This document shows positions 19,801-27,238 of a DNA stretch of 44,687 nucleotides, piece by piece. The notes under the pieces are model-generated. The model worked only from the letters and a program-made list of their open reading frames with translations, searched no databases and had not been told where the DNA came from. The first letter of the stretch is position 1, and every line of letters starts with the position of its first letter. Made by a program: the position numbers and the translations under genes. This DNA comes from a virus: positions 1-44,687 of IMG/VR virus record IMGVR_UViG_3300035666_000043, one strand, 5' to 3'.

Positions 19801-21326
19801 GCCGGCATGTGCTGGCGAACTGGAGCCAGGGCGCAACGGTGGCCGCCAGCCGGGTGGTCCCTGACGTGACCGATGGGAACACGCTCAACCTGGCTGGCCT
19901 GGCGCTGAAGGATCTGCGCGAACTCGGCCGGATGGACCTCCTGCTGAACTACCACATCAACAGCGCAACGTTCCCAGTCCCGACAAGCGGGCAGATCGCC
20001 ACGCCGCCACAGCTGCCGGTGCTGAACTGGACGAAGCGATCGGACTGGCTCGATGTCAAGAACCTGCCCCCCGGGGTCAATGGCGGGGTGTCGGCCGTTG
20101 GCAACGGCAACCCAGCCAACAAAGCGGTGGACACTGCCGCAATCCTTGCGGCCTGCAATGAGGTGCGGAAGGTCAACTCACAGTGGTCAACGGTCTACCT
20201 ACCCCCAGGCACCTACTGCCTGGCCGAAGAACTGTTCCCCTACCCCACGCCGATCACGGTCCAGGCCTCATTCACCGGCTCGATCACGGGCGACACGCTG
20301 ACCGTTACCGCTGTCGCCAGTGGCACGATCGCCAAGGGGCACGCGATCCACGGCAACGGGCTTGTGGAGGGGCCCCTGATCAAGAACGGGCCATCCGCTG
20401 GTGGTGTCGGCACCTACAAGCTCACGGTGGCCGTCCCTTCGCCGGTCAGCAGCAGGGCGATGCAGTCCGGCCCTGGCCTCTACACCTACTGGAACATGCG
20501 TGGCCATGGCCGCGACACCATCATCGAGTGGCACGGCAGCAACGGCGGGCGAATGTTCCGCTCTGATGGGACGCCTTACTCGACCGTGATCGGCATCACA
20601 TGGGATGGGCGGGGGATCGCTGCCCAGGGCTTCATGCACCGCAGCACCGTGATGCGCGAGTCGAAGTTCATGCACCAGTTCGAGCTGTTCAGGAACTTCA
20701 CGCAGAACGGCAGCGGCAGCGCATCACGGCCGAGTGCGCTCAGCGCCATGTTCCTGGAATCCTCCAGCTTCAGGGACTGCATCTTCATCAACTGCGGCAC
20801 CGGCCTCAGCGCCACCAACTACAACGACTACATGATCAACGTGGATGGCTGCCACTTCTACGACAACGCCGTGGGGGTGTTCACTGGCAACGGCCAGGCG
20901 CTGATCAGGAACTGCCGCTTCTACCGCAGCAGCACTGCGGACGTGGTGGAGCCGAACGACTCCAGAGCCAACTCCATCCGCCGCTGCAGCTCTGTTGGCT
21001 CCCGGCTGCTCTACGAGCGGAACTCGGCAATCCCGACCCCAACCTCCCGGATCACCTCGATCCAGGACGTCTACGTGTCCAACTGGACGAACACCAGCCA
21101 CGCGATCCTCAGCGCAGGCGTCGGGGCCAACTGCTACGACCCGATGATCATCTTCGATTGCGTGTTCGTGAACGGGCCGTCGGCCAACCCGCCCATCAAG
21201 CTGGACCGGCCGGTGCAGGTGCTCCATTCCGGCAACAGCTGGACCCACAACGGGGTCACCAACACCGGGGCCGCGGTGTTCGCCAACTTCACCGCCAATC
21301 TGGTGGCCGTGCCCGTGGTGACCTGA
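16833..21326 (+). CDS. Tail fibre/tailspike with gp17 N-terminus and two beta-helix modules
   Basis: 1497 residues. Residues 10-135 match the T7 gp17 N-terminal domain (VVYPRTGTNRTFAVPFSFL...) that docks on the tail. A coiled coil follows (residues about 110-155), then a DPDPE repeat linker (336-355), a lectin/concanavalin-like stretch (about 365-590) and two pectate-lyase-like right-handed beta-helix modules starting near 608 and 1072, each opening with VKNLP-x-x-VNGGVSAVGN. It probably binds, and may cut, host polysaccharide. TTG at 16833 is chosen because AGGAGG (16819-16824) precedes it by 8 bases. A palindrome sits at 16837-16852, just inside the gene. Confidence 0.9.
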   Translation: MVCSCADQVALSHVVYPRTGTNRTFAVPFSFLKRAHVRLFYGYDLAGDTFETELLTPAGFEWINDTTIRLAAPIPTGRELTIIRQTPSGAPQVSWNNGTLRAEDLNLSELQSLYLDQEQTDRQDAINEQAAAAQETADAAQAAANQAVITANAALSAVEGEGGGGSGQIVLPAALTADDSGAGMAPGSTYDGSSAKTISHNSVGAPSTTGQGAEGTWPISIEGNAATAERLVTPLRFTLGVVGRSLNPGQLAEVLIPAAGVQLSDFVDRASYSKPLPAAVKTEFQCQDGQVLAVFRNVGTVNSYVPSGVVCVEVAENTGPMPEAPPEPEDPGNPVDPDPEDPDPEDPDPEDPDPEDPDPDPPGEPDISIVQPFLTSQSTTDAGWVGSGNAANGHSFSWQNSSAVSGTAGAIGGTFARATGFAYFADTSITALVRTNTIRMAGSFRLANSDFDGAFYLGYFPHASLTAGSPPAQFIGIEFGEPSGDASNPFRGAARINGTGGVASAVVSLAQNVNHSFDLTWTGKPDGSGTLAGTLAGQAINIAAGVGTATFTAFGLLVGGSSTAASGQNTGTCLFDDLRYRKGTVLPPVPDPPAPTGTPLAQVLVPTKIFNVKNLPADVNGGVSAVGNNVNNDTAAVEACIAAAREWAATTGEWTLAYFPRGRYRVQRRIVVTGGGYAIGGAGAYMSYVIGHDVGDAQISPVLDIIDFTGRIEFIDVRHNSDQLRLVVRQSSSDNSKPSRIHYEHCVFNGWGNEFVNVSDTSLGFTTNRGMAWQMQNLNANSTFTSYGTNSQLKGVSFDNCSNARVLLSQYGKQGWGALRIRGATALRNGFFGGLNVYGPVRVEDNQSLVFSDAYMEQLRPPTTRDLKRMASPQFVLSGVAGDTREGRVTACLGVLDSAYGNSSQLNTDTQKLPYEIYFTLKNYRGRFSILGTKHKNAPTPGSSIYDPNKTRFKTVCEGSAPVSVLLAANTFEQGAGLAVPAIEGGANVGRHVLANWSQGATVAASRVVPDVTDGNTLNLAGLALKDLRELGRMDLLLNYHINSATFPVPTSGQIATPPQLPVLNWTKRSDWLDVKNLPPGVNGGVSAVGNGNPANKAVDTAAILAACNEVRKVNSQWSTVYLPPGTYCLAEELFPYPTPITVQASFTGSITGDTLTVTAVASGTIAKGHAIHGNGLVEGPLIKNGPSAGGVGTYKLTVAVPSPVSSRAMQSGPGLYTYWNMRGHGRDTIIEWHGSNGGRMFRSDGTPYSTVIGITWDGRGIAAQGFMHRSTVMRESKFMHQFELFRNFTQNGSGSASRPSALSAMFLESSSFRDCIFINCGTGLSATNYNDYMINVDGCHFYDNAVGVFTGNGQALIRNCRFYRSSTADVVEPNDSRANSIRRCSSVGSRLLYERNSAIPTPTSRITSIQDVYVSNWTNTSHAILSAGVGANCYDPMIIFDCVFVNGPSANPPIKLDRPVQVLHSGNSWTHNGVTNTGAAVFANFTANLVAVPVVT
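16837..16852. promoter_or_regulatory. Palindrome TCTGCA-GCTG-TGCAGA at tail-fibre start
   Basis: A perfect 16-bp copy of the recurring palindrome, two bases after the TTG start codon of the tail fibre. T7 has promoter phi17 just before its fibre gene. As RNA it would form a 6-bp hairpin next to the ribosome site. Confidence 0.55.
17838..17897 (+). repeat. Four tandem 15-bp repeats in tail fibre linker
   Basis: The unit GATCCCGATCCCGAA is repeated exactly four times and then decays. It encodes four DPDPE pentapeptides, an acidic, extended Pro-rich linker between the coiled-coil/adhesion part and the receptor-binding modules. Slippage by whole units would keep the frame and change linker length. 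Confidence 0.9.
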
Positions 21327-21339
21327 GCTCCTGCGGCTG

Positions 21340-21392
21340 CTGGCGAGGAGTCCTGCACCCCTGCAGAATGAGGGGAACGCATCACTCGCCAG
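21340..21392 (+). promoter_or_regulatory. Nested inverted repeat with recurring palindrome before accessory tail gene
   Basis: CTGGCGAG (21340-21347) pairs with CTCGCCAG (21385-21392), and inside lies CTGCA-CCCC-TGCAG (21353-21366), a copy of the recurring palindrome. The structure fills the gap between the tail fibre stop and the ATG at 21402. No U-tract follows, so it is more likely a regulatory or processing site than a terminator. Confidence 0.55.
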
Positions 21393-21401
21393 GCCCGCCC
21401 C

Positions 21402-21797
21402 ATGACCAATTCCGCGCAAGCGCCTGAGTATTTCGGGGTAACGCGGGTCATCGGGCCTGATGGTGGGCCACTGCCTGTTGCGATGACCGCTGGCGGCGGC
21501 TCCACCGGGCCATTGCCTGTTGAGCCCCTGGGCATCCCCAGCGTGGCCCGGCAGCTGGCAGCAGGGGCCGCCAGCGCCAACACCGCACTCACGTCAACGT
21601 GCAAACGGATGTCGATGCGTGCGGTCGGGGCTGACATTCGCTACATGATCGGCAGCGCCAGCCAGACGGCCACCACCACCAGCCACCTGATTGCGATGGG
21701 TGAGCGGCTGGACGTGGCGCTTCCGGCCACGCCGAACATCGCTGTCATCCGAGCCGGGGCCACCAGCGGAACGCTGGAGCTGTCGGAGCTGATCTAA
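21402..21797 (+). CDS. Small tail-associated structural protein
   Basis: 131 residues. The C-terminal half (KRMSMRAVGADIRYMIG, TSHLIAMGERLDVALPATPNIAVIRAG) is a pattern often seen in small virion proteins of phages infecting aquatic bacteria, usually placed with tail fibre genes; a beta-sandwich tail or decoration role is plausible. It overlaps the next gene at the A of TAATG. A nested hairpin lies upstream. Confidence 0.65.
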   Translation: MTNSAQAPEYFGVTRVIGPDGGPLPVAMTAGGGSTGPLPVEPLGIPSVARQLAAGAASANTALTSTCKRMSMRAVGADIRYMIGSASQTATTTSHLIAMGERLDVALPATPNIAVIRAGATSGTLELSELI

Positions 21798-23131
21798 TGA
21801 GGCTCAGCGCAACCCGCCTGGCTGCGATTGCCCATGCGCGGGGGTTTGGTGATCGGCTGTGGGATCTGGCGGGGATGCCGTCAATGAGTTTGCAGTTCGC
21901 CAGAACCCGCTCGCTGATTGATGTAGTCAGCGGCCAAAGCCTGATCACATTCTCCCGGCTGAGCGGCGCCACGACGATCAACAGCGCGGGGCAGGTTCAG
22001 GTTGTTGCAGCAGGTGTTCCCAGGATCACCCACGACCCGGTGACGCTGGAGTGTTTGGGGCTGCTTTTGGAGGAGCAGCGGGCCAACGCCGTCACCAATA
22101 ACACAATGGTTGGGGCGGTTGCTGGTACGCCGGGAACTCCGCCAACTGGCTGGAGTATTTTTGTTTCACCCACCGGACTGACGCGCGCAATCGTTGGCAG
22201 TGGAATCGTCAACGGCATCAACTACATTGATGTTCGCTTTAATGGAACTCCAAGTTCAACAAGTGAAATCACTGTGTATTTATCTCCTGCAGTAGCGACG
22301 GCAACCTTAGGTCAATCCTGGGCTGCCAGTACGTGGCTTTCATTAGTTGGCGGAAGCACCTCAAACATTGCAATAATTAGCCTCAGGAACTTTGAGCTTA
22401 ACTCCGGGGCGTATGTTCGTGAAACAGCAACTAACTTTGTTTCAAGTATTTCTTCTGCCTTTGTTAGAAGGCAAAATATTACAACTTCTTTTGGAGCCAG
22501 CGCTAATCAAATTCAATCAGCCCTCAGCATTAACGCTGCAGCAGGCGGTACACCAATAGACATTACTCTCCGCATCGGCCTGCCCCAGCTAGAGCTGGGT
22601 TCGGAGGCTACATCAGTAATCCCAACAGCCGGAACTTCTGTCGTGCGTGCTGATGATGTGGCGGTGATGACGGGGGTCAACTTTAGTAGCTGGTATCGGC
22701 AGGACGAGGGGACGGTGTTTGCGGAAGCTGCGTTAGCGCAGCCGAACTCTGGCGGAAATCAATTTGTTTTTCGTCCTAGCGACAATAGCTTTAACAATCA
22801 AATTGCACTAAATATACAGGGAGGTGGATTTTCTTCTATGGCAACCGCAACCGGCGGTGTATTTGACGGAACTGCAACAAGTGCTGGTCTTTTGTCTGCA
22901 AACACAGCAGCAAAGCTTGCTGGCGCTTATGCGGCAAACAACTTAGGCCTATCGTTAAACGGGGAGACAGTTGCAGTGGATACTTCGGCAACCATGCCAA
23001 CCGCGTTAACCCGCGCAGACATTGGCTCTGACCACATTGGTTTCAACCGTGTCAAAGCAGGCACCATCCGCCGCCTCGACTTCTGGCCCCGCCGCCTACC
23101 TAACTCCATCCTGCAGGAGCTGACCCGATGA
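21797..23131 (+). CDS. Accessory fibre / lectin-like protein
   Basis: 444 residues. The segment ITFSRLSGATTINSAGQVQ followed by VPRITHDPVTLECLGLLLEEQRAN is the head of a widespread phage module in fibre and capsid-decorating proteins, generally followed by a LamG/concanavalin-like carbohydrate-binding fold. The middle (22230-22560 and 22740-22960) is clearly richer in A and T than its neighbours and uses different codons (TTT, AAT, ATT), suggesting recent module exchange. It probably recognises the host surface. Confidence 0.65.
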   Translation: MRLSATRLAAIAHARGFGDRLWDLAGMPSMSLQFARTRSLIDVVSGQSLITFSRLSGATTINSAGQVQVVAAGVPRITHDPVTLECLGLLLEEQRANAVTNNTMVGAVAGTPGTPPTGWSIFVSPTGLTRAIVGSGIVNGINYIDVRFNGTPSSTSEITVYLSPAVATATLGQSWAASTWLSLVGGSTSNIAIISLRNFELNSGAYVRETATNFVSSISSAFVRRQNITTSFGASANQIQSALSINAAAGGTPIDITLRIGLPQLELGSEATSVIPTAGTSVVRADDVAVMTGVNFSSWYRQDEGTVFAEAALAQPNSGGNQFVFRPSDNSFNNQIALNIQGGGFSSMATATGGVFDGTATSAGLLSANTAAKLAGAYAANNLGLSLNGETVAVDTSATMPTALTRADIGSDHIGFNRVKAGTIRRLDFWPRRLPNSILQELTR

Positions 23132-23463
23132 GCTTCTACTGCTATAAGTTTGACTCCCGCCAGCAATTCCGCACGCTGGCCGCTGCAGAGGGGCTGATCA
23201 ACGCGGACGGGGATCTGATCGTGTCGTCACACACGTACGCTCTTGATGAGATCGGCACCATCTACGAGGGCGGCTCGTTCTCCCCAGAAGGTGCAGTAAT
23301 CACCCCGCCCGTTGCACTCACCGGCTGGCATGTGAACACCATTGCGCTGGCACCTGTGGCCTGGGATGCCTATCTGGTGATCGTGAACACCCCGGCCCGT
23401 GTGTTCCTTGGCTGCCCAACCCAGGCGCCAACCAGCGACATTCTGGAGGAACTGATGCAATGA
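23128..23463 (+). CDS. Hypothetical tail-region protein
   Basis: 111 residues with an ATG that overlaps the stop of the fibre-like gene (ATGA). It starts SFYCYKFDSRQQF and is beta-rich, with a middle segment ALTGWHVNTIALAPVAW, resembling small proteins encoded beside phage fibre genes. I cannot name a family. Position suggests a fibre-attached or chaperone role. Its end overlaps the next small gene by four bases. Confidence 0.6.
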   Translation: MSFYCYKFDSRQQFRTLAAAEGLINADGDLIVSSHTYALDEIGTIYEGGSFSPEGAVITPPVALTGWHVNTIALAPVAWDAYLVIVNTPARVFLGCPTQAPTSDILEELMQ

Positions 23464-23642
23464 ACGCCTATCTAAGAGCAGCCGAAAAGTTCCCCGGCAT
23501 CAGAGATCAAATCTTAGAGTGTGCAGGCAAGCGCCCGGAGTGGGCTGGCAAAGCTGCTGCACTGCAGAAACTCCGGGCCGGGGTGGAGAAACTAGCCCCA
23601 GGTAAACCTGAAAAGCCGGAGCGCGGCCGAGGCCGTGGCTGA
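23460..23642 (+). CDS. Hypothetical small basic protein
   Basis: 60 residues, Lys/Arg-rich with a C-terminal KPERGRGRG tail. No family is recognised. It is kept because it begins in an ATGA overlap with the preceding gene and its end overlaps the start of the next frame, which fits the coupled style of this operon. Confidence 0.5.
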   Translation: MNAYLRAAEKFPGIRDQILECAGKRPEWAGKAAALQKLRAGVEKLAPGKPEKPERGRGRG

Positions 23643-23793
23643 CCTGTTCTACCTGCTGCGGCTGGTGGCGGCCCTGGCGTTGATCGTGGGCAGCACCGGC
23701 TGGCTGATCATCAATCTGCCGGTCCACCCGATCATCGTCATGCTCGCCTGCGTCCCTGGTGCGTGGGCGCTGCTGGACTTGGTGCAGCCGTGA
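23635..23793 (+). CDS. Small two-helix membrane protein (holin candidate)
   Basis: 52 residues from GTG 23635. Two hydrophobic stretches are evident: LLRLVAALALIVGSTGWLII and HPIIVMLACVPGAWALL, separated by a short NLPV turn. Size, topology and position between fibre genes and the cell-wall enzyme gene fit a small holin, but there is no sequence signature. It overlaps the previous gene by eight bases. Confidence 0.5.
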   Translation: MADLFYLLRLVAALALIVGSTGWLIINLPVHPIIVMLACVPGAWALLDLVQP

Positions 23794-23818
23794 GACTTCG
23801 TTATTCTTCACGTATGCA

Positions 23819-24061
23819 GTGCAGCTGGCCGCAGCCGTGTTCGAGTCTCTAGCCGCCGCTGGGGTTGTGGCCACCGTAGGGGCCCTGTGGCGGCTATCTG
23901 TTGAACACGCCGGGATGCGCGTCAGCCTTGAGCGAGGCATCCAGCAAGTGGTTGATCAGCTCGCCAACCTGCGCATCGAGCTGCGCCGCGACATCGCCCG
24001 CGCCGAGGACGTGCTGGCCGATCACGAACACCGTCTCCGCAAACTGGAGGACCACGAATGA
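23819..24061 (+). CDS. Membrane-anchored coiled-coil protein (lysis region)
   Basis: About 80 residues from GTG 23819 (in-frame starts upstream would overlap the preceding gene). One N-terminal transmembrane helix (AAAVFESLAAAGVVATVGALW) is followed by a strongly amphipathic charged helix (VVDQLANLRIELRRDIARAEDVLADHEHRLRKLED). This build resembles i-spanins and XhlA-type holin partners. It overlaps the next gene by four bases (ATGA). Function is inferred from topology and place. Confidence 0.5.
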   Translation: MQLAAAVFESLAAAGVVATVGALWRLSVEHAGMRVSLERGIQQVVDQLANLRIELRRDIARAEDVLADHEHRLRKLEDHE

Positions 24062-24357
24062 ACCAGCCCATGCTCGCGCCTGCCGCCTTCGGCAGCTCAG
24101 TCGTTGCCGGTGTCGCGGCGATGCTCGTTTCCGGCTATCGGATCGTTGACTGCTTCCAGTTCCGCACCCACCAGGGCGCTTGCGACGAGGTGATTGCCGA
24201 CAACGCCCTGCCGCTGGTGGCCGGGGTCGCCGCCATCGCGGGCAGCTTCGGCGGGCTCTACACCTACAACCCCCGTCTCGGCCACCCCATCACCGGCCGC
24301 CGCCGGGAGGAGCAGCCACGCGACGACCACGGGCGCTTCACCCACAAGGAGCCCTGA
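24058..24357 (+). CDS. Membrane protein, holin candidate
   Basis: 99 residues with two transmembrane helices (about residues 12-27, SSVVAGVAAMLVSGY; and 50-66, ALPLVAGVAAIAGSFGG) and a charged C-terminal tail (RRREEQPRDDHGRFTHKEP), as in class II holins. It is the last + gene before the oppositely oriented L,D-transpeptidase. Which of the three small membrane genes is the true holin cannot be decided from sequence. Confidence 0.5.
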   Translation: MNQPMLAPAAFGSSVVAGVAAMLVSGYRIVDCFQFRTHQGACDEVIADNALPLVAGVAAIAGSFGGLYTYNPRLGHPITGRRREEQPRDDHGRFTHKEP

Positions 24358-24422
24358 GCGGCCTCAGTAGTCCCATCGGACCCTGGGGCGGCCTGCTCTC
24401 ACGCCAAGCCCCGCGACGAGCA

Positions 24423-25148
24423 TCAGGGCTCCTGAAAGACCCCCACGAACACGATGCCCTGCCGGTACAGCGGCAGCACCTTGTCCCGCAGGTCGATGTT
24501 GCGAAGCCGGATGCACCCCAGGGTGGGGTAGAGCTTCTGGGAGGGATACCAGGCCCCAGGCCATCCGCACGCTGTCCCGCCGCCGTGCAGCATGATCCCG
24601 GCGCGGTTGTTGCGGCTCTCCTGCCCCTCCAGCTCCTCCATGTCGAACGAATACCAGCCGTAGGCCTGCGCGGTGTCTGAGTGGAGCGGGGTGGGGTTCT
24701 GGCCGTAGTCCGCATAGACCTTGCCAAGCCTGTAGAGGCCTGGCGGGGTGTCGGTGTTGCGCTTCCTCCACTCGTTGTCACGGCCCTGCCCACGGGCCAG
24801 GCAGGGCACCTTCCACAGCAGATTGCCGGTGTGGTCGTAGGCCTCCATGTCCTCGTCCCGGTCATTGACCAGCAGGTAGCTGTCCCCTGGTTTGACCGGC
24901 GCCTTGATCTTCGGCCCGACCATCCCGGCCTCTTCGCTGCCGCGGGGGTCCAGCCCAGCCGGTGCCGCCGCCCCGCTGCGGTAATCAGCCGCCCACTCGG
25001 CGCTGTCGTGCAGCAGGCCGTGGTCCGCCTGGCGGATGTGGCGGCCCAGCTTGAGCACCGCATCCTGCTGATGCTCCAGCCCCTTGTAGTGCTCCCAGAA
25101 AGCCAGCCACTGCTTGTCGGTGAACGGCTTGTTGGTGGTGGGCATCAT
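24423..25148 (-). CDS. L,D-transpeptidase-like (YkuD) cell-wall enzyme
   Basis: 241 residues. The C-terminal domain has the YkuD layout: DTPPGLYRL, then HGGG with the candidate catalytic His, and TLGCIRLRN with the candidate catalytic Cys about 20 residues later. The usual S-H-G-C has Leu in place of the second His, so activity may be altered. It could act as a peptidoglycan peptidase or transpeptidase; it is the only candidate lysis enzyme outside the virion and lies next to holin candidates. The start is uncertain: ATG 25148 or 25145, or ATG 25187, which would overlap the small terminase gene further. Confidence 0.75.
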   Translation of the reverse strand: MMPTTNKPFTDKQWLAFWEHYKGLEHQQDAVLKLGRHIRQADHGLLHDSAEWAADYRSGAAAPAGLDPRGSEEAGMVGPKIKAPVKPGDSYLLVNDRDEDMEAYDHTGNLLWKVPCLARGQGRDNEWRKRNTDTPPGLYRLGKVYADYGQNPTPLHSDTAQAYGWYSFDMEELEGQESRNNRAGIMLHGGGTACGWPGAWYPSQKLYPTLGCIRLRNIDLRDKVLPLYRQGIVFVGVFQEP

Positions 25149-25449
25149 GGGAGCAGAACTCTGCACCCATGCAACCGTGGCCGACATCAACCTGCGAGAG
25201 CTCTACGACCGCGGGCACAAGAAGGTGGTCGAGGGCCTGGTCGAGAAGATCGAGAACGGCGCTGCGGATGACAGCGATCTGCGGCTGTTTGCGCAGCTGA
25301 TGAAGCAGAACAACATCAGCGCCGCACCGATCGAGGGCACCGCCACCGAAGCGATGCAGCGGATGGCCGCCAAGCTGCACACCTTCGGGTCGCTGGAGGA
25401 GAAGGCCAAGGTGGTGCCGATCCGCTCAGCCCCACCGGCTAGCGCTTGA
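25147..25449 (+). CDS. Terminase small subunit (gp18-like)
   Basis: 100 residues (T7 gp18 has 89). The helical core LYDRGHKKVVEGLVEKI-ENGAADDSDLRLFAQLMKQNNI matches the pattern of T7-type small terminases, which recognise concatemer DNA and recruit the large subunit. It stands alone on + between two - genes: its start abuts the divergent L,D-transpeptidase start, and its end overlaps the large terminase end by 11 bases tail to tail. A recurring palindrome copy is at 25161-25174. Confidence 0.72.
   Translation: MGAELCTHATVADINLRELYDRGHKKVVEGLVEKIENGAADDSDLRLFAQLMKQNNISAAPIEGTATEAMQRMAAKLHTFGSLEEKAKVVPIRSAPPASA
25161..25174. promoter_or_regulatory. Palindrome CTGCA-CCCA-TGCAA at divergent starts
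   Basis: A copy of the recurring palindrome (last base A instead of G). It is 13 bases upstream of the L,D-transpeptidase ATG on the minus strand and 14 bases inside the small terminase gene on the plus strand. Confidence 0.45.
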
Positions 25450-27202
25450 CCCCACCCACGGCGCCGCTGGTTTTGGGAATGATTCCCAGTGCCAGCGCGT
25501 CGAGCTTGGCGCCGGTCTCGTCAAACCAGGCCGCCAGGGAGGCCTCTACCAGATCCTCCTGGCGGCGTTTGGCCACTCGCTGCTGGTCCTGGGCCGCGGC
25601 CTCCACGAAGTGGGCTGCAGCGATCGCCAGGGCATCGATCCGGTCGTAGTAGAGCAGGCTGCCCCGGTCGGTGGTGATCCGGCTCAGCTGGTACATCAGC
25701 GAGCGCTGGTGACCGCTGTCCGGGTCCCGCTCGGCACCTTCCCAGTCCTTCTGGATCAGCTCAGTGTTCACCACCAGCCGGTGCTGCTGCACCAAGGGGG
25801 CGAGCACGTCGATGATCCGCCGCTCCTTCTGCCCAGCTGAGCGGGGGGCCTCCTCGATCGCGCAGGGGTAGATGCGCAACATCACCGGCTGCAGGATCTT
25901 GCTGAACATGCCATCGCCGAAGTTCGGCTCGGGGATGACGGCATTCACCTTCCAGCGCTTGGCGATGTTCGCCAGCAGCTCCAGTACATCGTCCTCGTAG
26001 CCGCGGGTGGTGCCGCCGGACTCCAGCACGAACAGGTTGCCGCTGAGCTCAGCCACCACCGCCCAGGCCAGTTCATCACTGCCGCGACCGGATGGGTCGA
26101 TCGCCAGCACGCTGCGCCACTTCTCCGATCTGGGCAGCCAGCCCTGCACCATCATCGGCTTGTGGTAGTAGCGGTCGGCGCCCAGCCCCACGCACGGCAG
26201 CTCGTTGATGCGCTGGTCAGACCCGGACGCCCAGCTCACCACCTCCGGCAGGGCCTTGCCATCCAGCGGCATCACGATCAGATCCCCCAGGCGGATGGGG
26301 AACTTGTCCAGCGTGCTCAGCCGGCAGTTGAGCATGTACTGCAGCTGCCAGCTGGCTTTGGTGCTGCCGGTCTCCCGTTGGATCAGCTCCTCGTCATCGA
26401 ACCGCTCCGGGTCAGTGGGACCGCCAATCAGGTGGGGGTTGGTCTCCACCTCCTCCACCATCAGCGGATCGAGGCAGCCGTCGTACACGTCGAAGGTGTC
26501 CGGCTTGGGGTAGCGGGCCGGCCACATCCGCATCTTGTAGCCGCGTTCCCGCACCAGCCGCCAGTACATGGAGGTTTCCAGGTGCGGCGTGCCGCGGAAG
26601 CTGATCTGCCGTGGCAGCGGCTGGCCAGCATCTGGCAACAGGATCGACTCGAACTCGGTGGTCGCTGCCCAGAGCCGTTCCTGCTTGAGCGGGGTGATCG
26701 AGTTGGTGAGGGTCTCGATGTCGTCCGGGATGATCATCGTGGCCCGCTTACCCGTCAGCGAGGGGCTCAAGATCCCGCACGCCCGCACCGATGGGGCACC
26801 GTCACCACCGATGATTGCGGGGCCCACATCGAACGCCAGCACGGACTGCCGCTGGTTTTCTTTGGGCTGAAGGCACTGCAGCAGGTCGATCTCCCGTATG
26901 CAGCGGGCCATGAAGGTGGTGATCTCTTCAGCCTTGGTTTCGGTGGCGCCAGGGATCAGGATCTTCTCCCCTTCCGGGTCGATCCGCAGCCGGTGGAGTG
27001 CCCGGGCGCCGCTGATGGTGCTCTTGGCGATGCCACGAAAGCCAACGGTCACGGTGCGGTTGGGGCCCACCTCGTCCCATTCGCAGATGCGCAGCTGCTG
27101 CTTGGTGGGTTCCTCAGCCAGCCCCAGCTCGCGGAGGATGTAGCAGAAGAAGTAGGCGAACCGGCCGATGCCCAGTTCAGGCGGGATGGGGTAGACGCTC
27201 AT
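25439..27202 (-). CDS. Terminase large subunit (gp19-like)
   Basis: 587 residues from ATG 27202 (T7 gp19 has 586). The ATPase half has a Walker A-like GFRGIAKST and Walker B-like TMIIPDDIET; the nuclease half has an RNase H-like first strand, LAIDPSGRGSDELAWAVV, and the late acidic YYDRIDALAIA. It drives DNA packaging through the portal. It is on the minus strand, opposite to the portal, the capsid genes and the small terminase. A hairpin covers the ribosome-binding region just upstream of the ATG. The frame can be extended to 27250 but that part is unlikely. Confidence 0.92.
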   Translation of the reverse strand: MSVYPIPPELGIGRFAYFFCYILRELGLAEEPTKQQLRICEWDEVGPNRTVTVGFRGIAKSTISGARALHRLRIDPEGEKILIPGATETKAEEITTFMARCIREIDLLQCLQPKENQRQSVLAFDVGPAIIGGDGAPSVRACGILSPSLTGKRATMIIPDDIETLTNSITPLKQERLWAATTEFESILLPDAGQPLPRQISFRGTPHLETSMYWRLVRERGYKMRMWPARYPKPDTFDVYDGCLDPLMVEEVETNPHLIGGPTDPERFDDEELIQRETGSTKASWQLQYMLNCRLSTLDKFPIRLGDLIVMPLDGKALPEVVSWASGSDQRINELPCVGLGADRYYHKPMMVQGWLPRSEKWRSVLAIDPSGRGSDELAWAVVAELSGNLFVLESGGTTRGYEDDVLELLANIAKRWKVNAVIPEPNFGDGMFSKILQPVMLRIYPCAIEEAPRSAGQKERRIIDVLAPLVQQHRLVVNTELIQKDWEGAERDPDSGHQRSLMYQLSRITTDRGSLLYYDRIDALAIAAAHFVEAAAQDQQRVAKRRQEDLVEASLAAWFDETGAKLDALALGIIPKTSGAVGGVKR

Positions 27203-27204
27203 AA

Positions 27205-27238
27205 GGGGAGCCCCCCTGCCAGAGCAGAAGGGCTCCCC
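27205..27238 (-). promoter_or_regulatory. Hairpin in large terminase leader
   Basis: A perfect 9-bp inverted repeat, GGGGAGCCC (27205-27213) and GGGCTCCCC (27230-27238), with a 16-base loop, ends only two bases from the terminase ATG. In the minus-strand RNA the purine-rich ribosome site (AGGGGGG) falls in the loop-stem border, so the hairpin could control translation. No U-tract is present. Confidence 0.55.
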
